Shown here: positions 6,738 to 16,424 of the stretch, in pieces
How positions within the stretch are numbered: the stretch's first letter is position 1
How the letters are laid out: each line of letters starts with the position of its first letter
Source of the DNA: CALCTE01 sp045627885
GTDB taxonomy: Bacteria > Bacillota > Clostridia > Oscillospirales > CAG-272
Length of the DNA: 25,568 bases
Reading direction: 5' to 3'
NCBI GenBank assembly: GCA_045627885.1
Contig: JAZQOM010000009.1
Span: 1-25,568, forward strand
Position numbers and translations under genes: made by a program
The notes under the pieces: model-generated
What the model saw: only the letters and a program-made list of their open reading frames with translations
What the model was told of the DNA's origin: nothing
Databases searched by the model: none

Positions 6738-7567
6738 AAGAAAACTCTGTAAAAACGAGAATAATCATCGGCGCGGTCGGCGCGGCAATATTTCTGCCGG
6801 TGCTTATATTCTCGGATAAATTCATATACCCCGTTTTTATCGCGCTTTTGTGCGCCATCGCAACATTCGAACTGTTAAACTGTTCACATACGCTTACGGA
6901 CATACCCTTTGCGGTGATTTCTTTCGCGTATGCGGTAATATGCCCGATACTCACGCGCTTTGCTGACGGGATAAACAGTATTTTCGTCGTTACGGCGCTG
7001 TATGTTCTTGCTTCGGTGGTTTATACCGTAGTATCTCAGCAGACAGAAGTAATGAACAGGATTTATTCCACCGTATTTTTGCTCATATATATAATATTTG
7101 CGTTTTCGGCGCTTATCACCGTGCGCGACGGAGAAAGCGGCAAGATACTTACCTATCTTTTGTATCTTTGCGCATGGCTTACCGATACATTTGCGTATTT
7201 TTCGGGAATGGCATTCGGAAAGCGCAAGCTGATACCCAAGCTCTCTCCGAAAAAGACGATAGAGGGCTCGATAGGCGGCTGTGTGATGACGCTTGTCGTA
7301 TCAATGATTATAGTTATAGGTATCGGACTTTTCTCGAAGAATTCACCCAAATACCTTGCACTCATTATTCTCATATTCTGGGCAAGCGTTGTGGCACAGA
7401 TAGGTGACCTTGCCATGTCGCAGGTAAAGAGATACTACAAGAAAAAGGACTTCGGAACTCTGCTTCCCGGTCACGGCGGAATTTTGGACAGATTTGACAG
7501 TGTTCTTGCGGTATCGTTGCTTTTCTGCATATTCACACTTGCATTCCCGACACTTAAATTATTTTAA
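6734..7567 (+). CDS. cdsA: Phosphatidate cytidylyltransferase
   Basis: CdsA is the integral membrane enzyme that makes CDP-diacylglycerol from phosphatidate and CTP, the branch point of phospholipid synthesis. Hydrophobic segments run through the whole 277-residue chain. The C-terminal family signature is clear: SQVKRYYKKKDFG followed by LPGHGGILDRFDS (about 230-257). The start codon overlaps the uppS stop by 4 bp. Its place between uppS and dxr is the standard bacterial order. Confidence 0.95.
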   Translation: MKENSVKTRIIIGAVGAAIFLPVLIFSDKFIYPVFIALLCAIATFELLNCSHTLTDIPFAVISFAYAVICPILTRFADGINSIFVVTALYVLASVVYTVVSQQTEVMNRIYSTVFLLIYIIFAFSALITVRDGESGKILTYLLYLCAWLTDTFAYFSGMAFGKRKLIPKLSPKKTIEGSIGGCVMTLVVSMIIVIGIGLFSKNSPKYLALIILIFWASVVAQIGDLAMSQVKRYYKKKDFGTLLPGHGGILDRFDSVLAVSLLFCIFTLAFPTLKLF

Positions 7568-7578
7568 CAGGTGAATAT

Positions 7579-8742
7579 ATGTCAGAACGAATAACAATAC
7601 TCGGTTCGACAGGCTCCATCGGCACTCAATGTGCCGATGTTGCTCTAAAAACGGGTACTTCCGTTGATTTGATATGCTTCGGAAACAATGTAAAGGAAGC
7701 CGAAAAGCAGATACGCACGCTCAATCCGCGCTGTTGTGTGGCGGCGGACGAGAGGGTGGAATCAGAGCTCAAAGCGGCGGTAGGCGATACCGACACGAAG
7801 ATATATTCGGGCAGAAAAACCGCGCTTGAGCTTATCGGCGAATACGCATCCGATGTCATATACAATGCGGTATCGGGGCAGAACGGGCTCGACTTTACCG
7901 TAGCCGCCGTTAAGACCGGAAAGCGCGTCGGACTTGCAAACAAAGAGTCTATGGTCACGGCGGGCAACATAGTAAACGCTCTTGCAAAGGAGCACGGAAC
8001 GGAGATTATTCCCGTTGACAGTGAGCACAGCGCAATATTTCAATGCCTGAAGGCATCGGCTACGCCACCGAAGAGGATTCTTCTCACGGCATCGGGCGGG
8101 CCGTTTTACGGCTTGACGAAGGACGAGGTCGCAAAAAAGACCGCAAAAGAGGCGCTGAAGCATCCTAATTGGGATATGGGTAAAAAAATTCTCGTCGACA
8201 GCGCCACGCTTGCAAACAAGGGACTTGAACTTATAGAGGCGATGCGGCTTTTCGGCGTTCCGTACGACGCGATAAAGATTATCGTGCAGAGGCAGTCGAT
8301 AATACATTCCATGGTTCAGTTTTCCGACAACGCCGTTCTCGCACAGCTCGGTGTACCGGATATGCGGCTCTGCATCGAATATGCGCTTTTTTATCCCGAG
8401 AGGGGAATTTCCGTATGCGATGAGCTCGATTGGGACAAAATAGAAAATATCAGCATCGGAAAGCCGGATTACGAGGTGTTCCCGATGCTTGCACTTGCAA
8501 AGGATTGTGCAAAAAAAGACGGCGCGGCAACGGTTGTATATAACGCATCAAACGAGGTTGCCGTCGCATATTATCTTGAAGACAAGATAGGTTTTTACGA
8601 CATTTACGAAATCTGTGCGGAATGCGCGGCTCTTCTTTCGGCACTGCCCGCGGCGACCTTGGAGGATATCGCGGAATGTGACCGCATAACCAGAAAAAAG
8701 GCAACTGAGCTTGCCGAAAAGTACAGATTATCGCACAACTGA
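7579..8742 (+). CDS. dxr: 1-deoxy-D-xylulose 5-phosphate reductoisomerase
   Basis: Dxr is the NADPH-dependent enzyme forming 2-C-methylerythritol 4-phosphate, the committed step of the MEP isoprenoid pathway. The NADPH loop GSTGSIG is at 9-15. VDSEHSAIFQ (about 147-156), TASGGPF, WDMGKKILVDSATLANKG and QSIIHSMVQF mark the metal and substrate site. The length of 387 residues is full. Only 11 bp separate it from cdsA, with GGTG upstream of the ATG. ispG, two genes on, acts later in the same pathway. Confidence 0.97.
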   Translation: MSERITILGSTGSIGTQCADVALKTGTSVDLICFGNNVKEAEKQIRTLNPRCCVAADERVESELKAAVGDTDTKIYSGRKTALELIGEYASDVIYNAVSGQNGLDFTVAAVKTGKRVGLANKESMVTAGNIVNALAKEHGTEIIPVDSEHSAIFQCLKASATPPKRILLTASGGPFYGLTKDEVAKKTAKEALKHPNWDMGKKILVDSATLANKGLELIEAMRLFGVPYDAIKIIVQRQSIIHSMVQFSDNAVLAQLGVPDMRLCIEYALFYPERGISVCDELDWDKIENISIGKPDYEVFPMLALAKDCAKKDGAATVVYNASNEVAVAYYLEDKIGFYDIYEICAECAALLSALPAATLEDIAECDRITRKKATELAEKYRLSHN

Positions 8743-8755
8743 AAGGCTTTTCTTT

Positions 8756-9802
8756 ATGACGCTTGCTTTGACAATAATAGTTTCCGTACTGCTCTTTTCG
8801 CTTATGGTGATTATGCACGAATTCGGGCATTTTATTTTTGCGAGGATATTCGGCGTAAAGGTCGATGAATTTGCAGTCGGAATGGGCCCGAAGCTCTTCG
8901 GGATAAAGGGCAAAAAAACAGAATACACTCTGCGCCTTTTTCCGATAGGCGGTTTTTGCTCCATGGTCGGAGAGCAGGAGCAGAGCGACGCTCCCGACGC
9001 CCTGTGCAACAAGCCCGTATGGCAGAGGCTTATCATCATGGCGGCAGGCGCTTTGATGAACATAGTCTTCGGCATTATTATTACGGCTGTGATTGTTTGC
9101 TCCGCTAAAGCGATAGGCGGCAGAACGGTAGCAGTCTTTGACGAAAACGCTCTTTCAAACGGTCAGGGCGGACTTTGCGAGGGCGACGAGATACTCAAAA
9201 TCGGAAGAAAAAATGTATATACGACTTCCGATATCAGCTTTATGATAATGCACGACGGCACGGAGCCTGTTGATATCACCGTTAAGCGAAACGGGGAAAA
9301 GCTCGTGCTTCGCGATGTTCGCTTCGGAACGGAAAGCGCCGAGCAGCTCAATATCGGAGTTATGGATTTCCGCGTTTACGCGGTAAAAAAGACATTTTCG
9401 ACCGTTTTATACAACGCGTTTTTCGAATCGTGGTCGAATGTCAGAATGATATGGAGCTCTTTGTTTGATATAGTCACAGGTCGCTACGGAATCAAGGCGG
9501 TATCCGGCCCCATAGGGGTTACCGGAGTTATCGGCGACGCGGTAAAGGAGGTTCCCACGCTGGGCTTAGGGCCGCTTCTTTATCTTATATCCTTTATTTC
9601 GATGAATCTCGGCGTATTCAATCTTTTGCCGCTTCCGGCTCTTGACGGCGGACATATCATATTTCTTTTGATAGAGCTCATTCGCGGAAAAAAGATAAAG
9701 CCGGAGCATGAGAATTTAGTCCATTTTGCAGGCTTTGCACTGCTCATTCTCCTTATGCTCGTTGTAACATTCAACGATATTGTCAAGCTAATCGGAGGTT
9801 AA
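8756..9802 (+). CDS. rseP: Site-2 zinc metalloprotease RseP/RasP
   Basis: RseP is an intramembrane protease that cuts anti-sigma factors and signal-peptide remnants within the membrane. The first membrane helix carries the zinc motif HEFGH (21-25); a PDZ domain lies in the middle (about 110-180); the third zinc ligand motif LDGG is at about 296-299 in a C-terminal membrane segment. The reading frame is open back to an ATG at 8711 inside dxr, but GAAAGG at 8741-8746 fits the ATG at 8756, which puts the helix at the N terminus as in homologues. This gives 348 residues. One base separates its stop from ispG. Confidence 0.94.
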   Translation: MTLALTIIVSVLLFSLMVIMHEFGHFIFARIFGVKVDEFAVGMGPKLFGIKGKKTEYTLRLFPIGGFCSMVGEQEQSDAPDALCNKPVWQRLIIMAAGALMNIVFGIIITAVIVCSAKAIGGRTVAVFDENALSNGQGGLCEGDEILKIGRKNVYTTSDISFMIMHDGTEPVDITVKRNGEKLVLRDVRFGTESAEQLNIGVMDFRVYAVKKTFSTVLYNAFFESWSNVRMIWSSLFDIVTGRYGIKAVSGPIGVTGVIGDAVKEVPTLGLGPLLYLISFISMNLGVFNLLPLPALDGGHIIFLLIELIRGKKIKPEHENLVHFAGFALLILLMLVVTFNDIVKLIGG

Positions 9803-9803
9803 A

Positions 9804-10898
9804 ATGGCGGAACTTATAAACAGAAGAAAAAGCCGTCCCGTTATGGCGGGCGGCGTGGGGATAGGCGGTGACTATCCCGTTTCCGTTCAGTCGATGACGA
9901 ATATTCACGCGTCGGACTACAACGGACTTAAAGCACAGGTTGCCGCTCTCTGCAAGGCGGGAGCAGATATAATCAGGGTTTCGGTTCCGGATGAGGAATC
10001 CGTAAAGGCGATATATAAGCTGAAGCACGATTTTGACATTCCGTTTGTGTCGGACATTCACTTTGACTACAAGCTTGCTCTTGCCGCCGTCGATGCCGGC
10101 GTTGACAAGCTTCGCATAAATCCGGGAAACATTGGCTCGAGCGACAGGATAAAAGCGGTTGCTGATGCCTGCCGCCTACATAATATTCCGATAAGAATAG
10201 GCGTTAATTCCGGTTCGGTCGAAAAGCATCTGCTTGCAAAGTTCGGAGCTCCCGTTCCGGAGGCGCTGTGCGAGAGCGCCTTGTATAACGCAAGGCTTCT
10301 CGAGCAGTTTGATTTTTCCGATATAGTCATCTCGGTCAAGGCTTCCAATGTCGCGGACGCCGTCAGCGCAACGCGAATGGTTGCCGAGAGCTGTGAATAT
10401 CCGCTTCATCTCGGAGTTACCGAAGCCGGCACGGAGCGAATGGGAATAATCAAGGCATCTGCGGCACTCGGCTCGCTTTTATGCGACGGAATAGGCGATA
10501 CTGTAAGAGTATCATTGACGGCAGACCCCGTATCCGAGGTATATGCCGCAAAGGATATTCTTAAGGCAATAGGAATAAGAAAAAGCGGCATAAATGTTAT
10601 TTCGTGCCCGACCTGTGCAAGAACAAAGGTAAATCTTATTGATATTGTCAACAACTTTGAGCACGCCGTTTCGGTTATGGGCAACAAATACGCGAATATA
10701 AGTCTTGATGTTGCAATTATGGGTTGTGCGGTAAACGGCCCGGGAGAGGCTTCAAACGCCGATATCGGCGTCGCCTGCGGAGTAGACGAGGCGCTCTTAT
10801 TTGCAAACGGGAAGCCGCTTTACAAAATACCCGGCGACAAAATCTGCGATACGCTTTTACGGGAAATTGACGAGAGATACTTGAAAGATAAGGAATAA
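9804..10898 (+). CDS. ispG: 4-hydroxy-3-methylbut-2-enyl diphosphate synthase (flavodoxin/ferredoxin)
   Basis: IspG is the Fe-S enzyme that turns methylerythritol cyclodiphosphate into HMBPP, the penultimate MEP step. It is 364 residues, the bacterial form without the plant insert. The N-terminal TIM barrel begins with PVSVQSMTN (about 25-33) and SDIHFDYKLA. The C-terminal 4Fe-4S site shows CPTC (about 268-271) and GCAVNGPGE (about 306-314). GGAGGT lies within the end of rseP. It is followed at once by polC. Confidence 0.97.
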   Translation: MAELINRRKSRPVMAGGVGIGGDYPVSVQSMTNIHASDYNGLKAQVAALCKAGADIIRVSVPDEESVKAIYKLKHDFDIPFVSDIHFDYKLALAAVDAGVDKLRINPGNIGSSDRIKAVADACRLHNIPIRIGVNSGSVEKHLLAKFGAPVPEALCESALYNARLLEQFDFSDIVISVKASNVADAVSATRMVAESCEYPLHLGVTEAGTERMGIIKASAALGSLLCDGIGDTVRVSLTADPVSEVYAAKDILKAIGIRKSGINVISCPTCARTKVNLIDIVNNFEHAVSVMGNKYANISLDVAIMGCAVNGPGEASNADIGVACGVDEALLFANGKPLYKIPGDKICDTLLREIDERYLKDKE

Positions 10899-10912
10899 TT
10901 AAAGAGGACAAA

Positions 10913-13900
10913 ATGCCGAGCATACCTTTTTTTACGAGATTCAAAAGATATAATCCGTCGGACGAATACAGAGCAAGGCTCGAAAACTGCGTCGTGACGA
11001 AAACCGACGCGGACACGGAAAAGAGAATCATTCGCTGCGTGTTCGATTCCGATACCGTTTTTGATAAGGAATTCCTTTACAATGTCGAAAAAGAAATAAA
11101 GGAATGCTATGAATTAAACGGCGCAATACTATGCCCGCACTACCGCGCGGAGCTCTTTTCGAATGACTATATTCCGGAGCTTTGGGCGGAGCTTTGCCAC
11201 AGAAGAATAATCTCAAACGGCTTTGTTGATAAGGACGGAATAAGCTATGACGAAGCGGCAAAAACATTCTTTGTAAAGGTAAATTACAGCGGAAAGGATA
11301 TGCTTGAGCCGTCGGGGCTCAAGGACACCCTCGCGCAGATTGTACTTGAAGAATTCGATATAAAGGCATCGGTTGTTCTCTGCGACGGCAGAGAAGCGAC
11401 GGAAGCCGACTCAAACTACAAAATCGCCGCGGAGGACGAGTACAGAAAGCTGATTGACGAGGATATGAGACGCCTTGCCGCAGAAGCTCCGGCACTTGTT
11501 TGCGCCGAGGATAAATGCGCTTCGGTAGAGGGAAAAATCGAGGGCGAAAAAGTAATCAACATAGACGAAAATACAGTCAAAACGGGATATCTTACGGTCG
11601 ATATAAGCGACCCGAAGCCCGTCTGCGGCGATATTCCGAAGGGCACAAAGCTCTCTCCGATATCGACGCTAAACGACAAAACAGGCAGAACCGCGGTGTT
11701 CGGTCAGGTGTGCCTATTTGATTTCAGAGAAAACAGAGACGGCACAAAAGTAACGCTGATGCTTGTCATAACCGACAAGAGAAGCTCTGTTTCCGTAAAG
11801 CTGACGCTTGATAAAGCGGAATGCCCCGAGCCCGCAAAAATGTTTTCCGTGGGCGATGTTATTCTCGCCGCGGGAACGGTGCGCCGCGACAGGGACAGAT
11901 ACGGCAACGACCTTGACCTTTTTGTAAAGGCGTCGGCAATATCCAAGGCAAAGATTGTTCACCGAAAAGACAACGCCGAGAAAAAGAGGGTAGAGCTTCA
12001 TCTTCATACGAAGATGTCGGCTCTCGATGCGCTTATCGCGCCCGATGCGGCGGCTGATATGGCAAAGGAGTGGGGCTGGCGCGCAATAGCCGTCACAGAC
12101 CACGGTAATGTTCAGGCGTTTCCCATCATCGCCAAGCGCGCAAAGAAGACGGGGCAAAAGATAATATACGGCATAGAGTGCTATTATGCAGACGACACGG
12201 CAAGAGCTGTGTTCGGCTCTGCAAATGCCGATTTCGAAAAGGCAAGCTTCACGGTATTCGATATAGAGACGACGGGACTTTCGCCGATGAGCTGCGGAAT
12301 AACAGAAATAGGCGCGGTCAAGTGGAAAAACGGCGAGGTGATTGACACCTTCTGCACCTATGTCAATCCGAAGATGCCGATTCCGGAGCATATCACAAAG
12401 CTTACGGGAATTACAAACGAGATGGTAAAGGACGCCCCCGAAGCCGCGGTTGCCGTTCGGGAATTTCTTGACTTTGCAAAGGACGATGTTCTTATTGCCC
12501 ACAACGCGAACTTCGATATCGGATTTATAAGAAAAGCCTGCTCGGATGCAAAATACGAGTTTTCACCTACATATATAGACACGGTTGCCGTATCGAGATA
12601 TCTTAACAAGGACTTAAAAAAGCATACTCTCGACGCGATAGGAGAATATTACAATCTCGGCGACTTCAATCACCACAGGGCAAGTGACGATGCGACGATG
12701 CTTGCCGCCATATTCGCAAAAATGTGCGAAAGGCTTGTGGGAGAGGGCACAAGCGACATTGATGCCTTGAACAGAATTATGGCAAAGAACGCCGACCCGA
12801 AATCGCTTCGCACAAATCACATGGTTATATTAGTCAAGAATACGGTCGGCTTAAAGAACCTGTATAAGCTTATCTCCGCAAGCTATCTCGACTATTTTCA
12901 CTCACATCCGAGAATTCCCAAAACGCTGCTTGACCAGCACAGAGAGGGACTTATCATCGGAAGCGCCTGCGAGCAGGGCGAGGTTTTCCGCGCAATACTC
13001 AACAACCGAAGCTTTGACGATATATGCGAGATAGCAAAATACTACGACTATCTTGAGATTCAGCCTATATGCAACAATTACTTTTATGTCGAAGATGGCA
13101 CTGTCGAAAGCGAAGAAGCGCTCCGTGACCTCAACCGCAAGGTGTTGGAGGTCGGCGACAAGCTCGGAATTCCCGTATGTGCAACCTGCGACGCACACTA
13201 CATGGAAAAAGAGGACGAGATAGGCAGAAAGATTCTGATGTATTCGCAGGGATTTTCCGACGCGGACAAAGACCACGGACTTTATCTGCGTACCACCGAT
13301 GAGATGCTTGAGGAATTCTCGTATCTCGGCGACAGGGCTTTCGAGGTGGTAGTCGAAAACACAAACAAAATAGCCGATATGATAGATGTCATATCGCCGA
13401 TACCGGAGGGAACATATCCGCCGGATTTGCCGGGCTGCAAGGAAGAACTCGAAAATATGTGCTACGACAAGGCACGCTCGATGTACGGCGACCCGATACC
13501 CGAACTTGTAAAGAGCAGGCTTACAAGAGAGCTTGACCCCATAAAGCGCCACGGATTTTCAGTTATGTACGCGATAGCGCAGAAGCTTGTTGCCAAGAGC
13601 GAATCGCTCGGCTATTATGTCGGCTCCCGTGGCTCGGTAGGCTCGTCGTTTGTTGCGACGATGTCGAATATAACCGAGGTAAACGCGCTTCCGCCGCACT
13701 ACCGATGCGAAAATTGCGGATACAGCGAATTCATTACCGACGGCTCTGTGGGAAGCGGCTTCGACCTTCCCGAAAAGGATTGCCCGATATGCTCGACAAA
13801 GCTGAAAAGCGACGGCCACGATATCCCGTTTGAGACCTTCTTGGGATTCGACGGCGACAAAGAGCCGGATATCGACTTAAACTTCTCCGGAGAGGTGCAG

Positions 13901-15301
13901 TCCGAATGCCACAAATTTACCGAGGTACTGTTCGGAAAAGAAAATGTCTTCCGCGCAGGCACGATTAGCGCATACGCGTCAAAGACGGCGTTCGGCATAG
14001 TCAGAAAGTATCTTGATGCGCACGGAGTTACCGCAACGCAGGCGGAGATTGACCGCCTTTGCTCCGTCTGCATAGATGTAAAGCGCACGACAGGTCAGCA
14101 TCCGGGCGGAATAATAGTTGTTCCGAGAGATAAGGAAATTTACGATTTTGCGCCGATTCAGCATCCGCCGAAGAAGGGCAACGCCGAGAGTAATGTCATA
14201 ACCACTCACTTTGCTTTTGAGTATCTGCACGACACGCTTCTTAAGCTCGATATGCTCGGACACGATGTCCCGACGAAGTACAAGGTTTTGGAGGATATGA
14301 CCGGCGTTCCCGTAATGAGCGTGAAGATTCCCGACCCCGCGGTTATGGAGCTCTTGCAGAGCACGAAGCCGCTTAAAGTATCTCCCGATGATATTCGCTC
14401 TAATGTCGGAACATTCGGACTTCCGGAGCTCGGAACGAAATTCGTCCGCGGAATGATTGAAGAATCAAAGCCGAAGACCTTTGCGGACTTATTGCAGATT
14501 TCGGGACTTTCTCACGGCACGAATGTTTGGCTCGGCAACGCACAGGAGCTTGTCAAAAACGGAACCTGCACGATATCCGAGGTCATAGGAACGCGTGACA
14601 ACATAATGACTTATCTTATCTATCACGGGCTCGAAAAGCTCACTTCATTTAAGATAATGGAGGATGTGCGAAAGGGCAGAGGTCTTAAGCCCGAATACGA
14701 GAAGATAATGAAGGAGAACAATATTCCCGATTGGTATATTGATTCCTGCAAAAAGATAAAGTATATGTTCCCGAAGGCTCACGCGGCGGCGTATGTCATA
14801 GCGGCATTGCGGCTCGGATGGTATAAGATATACTATCCCGTGGAATTCTACTGCTGTTATTTCACCGTTCAGCCGGAGGGCTTTGACTACGCCATGGTAA
14901 AGAAGGGCAGAAAGGCAATCTTGGAAGAGATTGACCGCCTTGAAAATCTCGGCAAGGATGCAACGGGCAGAGATGAGGACACGGTTGCCGCCCTATATAT
15001 AGTCAATGAATTTATGGCAAGGGGAATAAAAGTGCTTCCGCCCGATTTGAAGAAATCCGAGGCAAAGGTATTCAAGCCGGAAAACGGGAACATCAGAGCG
15101 CCGTTCACATCTCTTGCGGGACTCGGCGAAAACGCGGCTTTGAGCATAGTCGCCGCAAGAAACGAGAGCGAGATTCTCTCCGTCGAAGACTTAAAGATAA
15201 AGGCAAAGGTTTCCGGCTCTCTTGTTGAGCTTTTGCGTGCAAACGGAGCGCTTGAGGGACTTCCCGAAACAAATCAGCTCTCATTTTTTGATTTGATTTG
15301 A
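10913..15301 (+). CDS. polC: DNA polymerase III alpha subunit, PolC type
   Basis: PolC is the main replicative polymerase of low-GC Gram-positive bacteria, with a built-in proofreading exonuclease. At 1462 residues it is full length. Domains in order: N-terminal region and OB fold (up to about 350); first half of the PHP domain with LHLHTK (about 362); inserted DnaQ-like 3'-5' exonuclease with FDIETTGL (about 447), HNANFD (about 530) and HRASDD (about 587); second PHP part with CDAHYM (about 757); polymerase palm with GSRGSVGSSF (about 903), a four-cysteine zinc-binding loop CENC...CPIC (about 931-960) and the catalytic DIDLNFSG (about 985); then fingers and a C-terminal tail. GAGG precedes the ATG. 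It is the last gene of the operon. Confidence 0.98.
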   Translation: MPSIPFFTRFKRYNPSDEYRARLENCVVTKTDADTEKRIIRCVFDSDTVFDKEFLYNVEKEIKECYELNGAILCPHYRAELFSNDYIPELWAELCHRRIISNGFVDKDGISYDEAAKTFFVKVNYSGKDMLEPSGLKDTLAQIVLEEFDIKASVVLCDGREATEADSNYKIAAEDEYRKLIDEDMRRLAAEAPALVCAEDKCASVEGKIEGEKVINIDENTVKTGYLTVDISDPKPVCGDIPKGTKLSPISTLNDKTGRTAVFGQVCLFDFRENRDGTKVTLMLVITDKRSSVSVKLTLDKAECPEPAKMFSVGDVILAAGTVRRDRDRYGNDLDLFVKASAISKAKIVHRKDNAEKKRVELHLHTKMSALDALIAPDAAADMAKEWGWRAIAVTDHGNVQAFPIIAKRAKKTGQKIIYGIECYYADDTARAVFGSANADFEKASFTVFDIETTGLSPMSCGITEIGAVKWKNGEVIDTFCTYVNPKMPIPEHITKLTGITNEMVKDAPEAAVAVREFLDFAKDDVLIAHNANFDIGFIRKACSDAKYEFSPTYIDTVAVSRYLNKDLKKHTLDAIGEYYNLGDFNHHRASDDATMLAAIFAKMCERLVGEGTSDIDALNRIMAKNADPKSLRTNHMVILVKNTVGLKNLYKLISASYLDYFHSHPRIPKTLLDQHREGLIIGSACEQGEVFRAILNNRSFDDICEIAKYYDYLEIQPICNNYFYVEDGTVESEEALRDLNRKVLEVGDKLGIPVCATCDAHYMEKEDEIGRKILMYSQGFSDADKDHGLYLRTTDEMLEEFSYLGDRAFEVVVENTNKIADMIDVISPIPEGTYPPDLPGCKEELENMCYDKARSMYGDPIPELVKSRLTRELDPIKRHGFSVMYAIAQKLVAKSESLGYYVGSRGSVGSSFVATMSNITEVNALPPHYRCENCGYSEFITDGSVGSGFDLPEKDCPICSTKLKSDGHDIPFETFLGFDGDKEPDIDLNFSGEVQSECHKFTEVLFGKENVFRAGTISAYASKTAFGIVRKYLDAHGVTATQAEIDRLCSVCIDVKRTTGQHPGGIIVVPRDKEIYDFAPIQHPPKKGNAESNVITTHFAFEYLHDTLLKLDMLGHDVPTKYKVLEDMTGVPVMSVKIPDPAVMELLQSTKPLKVSPDDIRSNVGTFGLPELGTKFVRGMIEESKPKTFADLLQISGLSHGTNVWLGNAQELVKNGTCTISEVIGTRDNIMTYLIYHGLEKLTSFKIMEDVRKGRGLKPEYEKIMKENNIPDWYIDSCKKIKYMFPKAHAAAYVIAALRLGWYKIYYPVEFYCCYFTVQPEGFDYAMVKKGRKAILEEIDRLENLGKDATGRDEDTVAALYIVNEFMARGIKVLPPDLKKSEAKVFKPENGNIRAPFTSLAGLGENAALSIVAARNESEILSVEDLKIKAKVSGSLVELLRANGALEGLPETNQLSFFDLI

Positions 15302-15332
15302 GTTTATGTGAGAAAATTGTTTGTCTGAATTG

Positions 15333-15338
15333 TATAAT
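15333..15338 (+). promoter_or_regulatory. Possible -10 box before the DUF4349 gene
   Basis: TATAAT stands 30 bases before the next gene's start, after a 67-base gap following polC. No good -35 box is found 16-18 bases upstream (GAGAAA at 17), so the promoter is weak, activator-dependent or not real. No terminator is visible between polC and this point, so read-through from the operon is also possible. Confidence 0.4.
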
Positions 15339-15368
15339 AAGTGAAGAACACAACAAAGGGGAACAAAA

Positions 15369-16319
15369 ATGAAAAAAATTACCTTAAAGCTTATTGCTCT
15401 TTCACTTTCACTTTGCCTTATTATGCTTTTCTGCTCGTGCGGCGCAAAATATGCGGAGGACGCGGACGCAAATCTTTACAATAAAAGCGACAAAATGCGC
15501 GATGTTGCGTTTGAGAGCGAAGATTGGGGCTATGCCGACAGCGAAGCCGAAGTGCCAGAAGAAATGCCTTCTCCCGATGACGGTTCAAAGCAGAGCGACG
15601 GCGCAACAAGTGACCTCGGAAGCCGAAAACTCATTAAAAATGTTTATATGAGCATACAGACGAAGAAATACGATGATTTCGTTTCTTCGCTCAAGGCGAT
15701 GATTACCGAAAGCGGCGGCTATGTTCAAAGCTCCGAAATGTACGATGACGGCAACAGGTATTCGTCGCGCAGGGCGGACTTTGAGGTGCGTATTCCCGCC
15801 GAAAAGCTCGATATGTTTGTCGACGGAGTAAAGGGAGAAGCCACCGTCACCCACTACAACGAAAAGCTCGAGGATGTGACTATACAGTATGTTGACATTG
15901 AGAGCAGAATCAGCTCACTCCGCGCGGAACGCGACAAGCTCAACGAGCTTCTCATTTCCGCGGACAATCTTGACCAGGTGATACTGCTTCAGGATAAGAT
16001 TGAGTATCTGACATACCAAATAGAAAGCTATGAATCAAAGATTCGCACGCTTTCGGAGCTTATTTCGTACAGCACCGTAAAAATCACGATATGCGAGGTC
16101 GAGAGGGAAGAAATAGTCGAAAAGCAGGGAACATGGGAGGAGATAGGCTCCAACCTTTCCGAAAACTTCTCCGATGTCGGAGAGGGCTTCAGACGCTTCT
16201 TTATCGGAACGGTAAGCGATATTCCGTATTTACTTGTCACACTGCTCGTTCTTGCGATTGTTGCAGTAGTTGTGATAATTGTTGTAAAAATTATTAAGAA
16301 AAAGCATGGTAAACGGTAA
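15369..16319 (+). CDS. DUF4349 family membrane lipoprotein
   Basis: This is a 316-residue protein of the DUF4349 type, whose biochemical role is not known. A lipoprotein signal peptide ends at LFCSC, with Cys24 as the likely lipid-modified residue. An acidic, low-complexity stretch follows (about 27-85), then the DUF4349 core (about 88-250) beginning RKLIKNVYMSIQTKKYDDF and including a charged helical, probably coiled-coil section near IESRISSLRAERDKL. A single C-terminal membrane helix (about 287-309) ends in a lysine-rich tail. The protein is thus probably held at the outer face of the membrane at both ends. AAAGGGG precedes the ATG. A stem-loop follows the gene. Confidence 0.85.
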   Translation: MKKITLKLIALSLSLCLIMLFCSCGAKYAEDADANLYNKSDKMRDVAFESEDWGYADSEAEVPEEMPSPDDGSKQSDGATSDLGSRKLIKNVYMSIQTKKYDDFVSSLKAMITESGGYVQSSEMYDDGNRYSSRRADFEVRIPAEKLDMFVDGVKGEATVTHYNEKLEDVTIQYVDIESRISSLRAERDKLNELLISADNLDQVILLQDKIEYLTYQIESYESKIRTLSELISYSTVKITICEVEREEIVEKQGTWEEIGSNLSENFSDVGEGFRRFFIGTVSDIPYLLVTLLVLAIVAVVVIIVVKIIKKKHGKR

Positions 16320-16327
16320 AAAATGAA

Positions 16328-16359
16328 GAAAGCCGCCGCAAAAAACTGCGGCGGCTTTC
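16328..16359 (+). terminator. Terminator-like stem-loop after DUF4349 gene
   Basis: A 13-bp GC-rich stem (GAAAGCCGCCGCA, 16328-16340, with 16347-16359) encloses a six-base A-rich loop. The right arm ends CTTTC and continues CAAAATATG, so the U tract is poor. Its position directly between two separately promoted genes supports a terminator. Confidence 0.65.
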
Positions 16360-16368
16360 AAAATATGC

Positions 16369-16397
16369 TTGTAAATACATTTGTGTTGTGATAAAAT
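16369..16397 (+). promoter_or_regulatory. Sigma-A promoter of the parvulin lipoprotein gene
   Basis: TTGTAA (16369-16374) and TAAAAT (16392-16397) lie 17 bases apart, with an extended TGA just before the -10 box. It is 28 bases ahead of the start codon and directly after the preceding stem-loop. Confidence 0.65.
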
Positions 16398-16424
16398 AGA
16401 ACAAATAAAATTCGGAGATATATC

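Noticed and set aside
11714..12502. 262-codon leftward frame inside polC
   Set aside because: polC is intact and conserved over this stretch, so the antisense frame is a composition effect.
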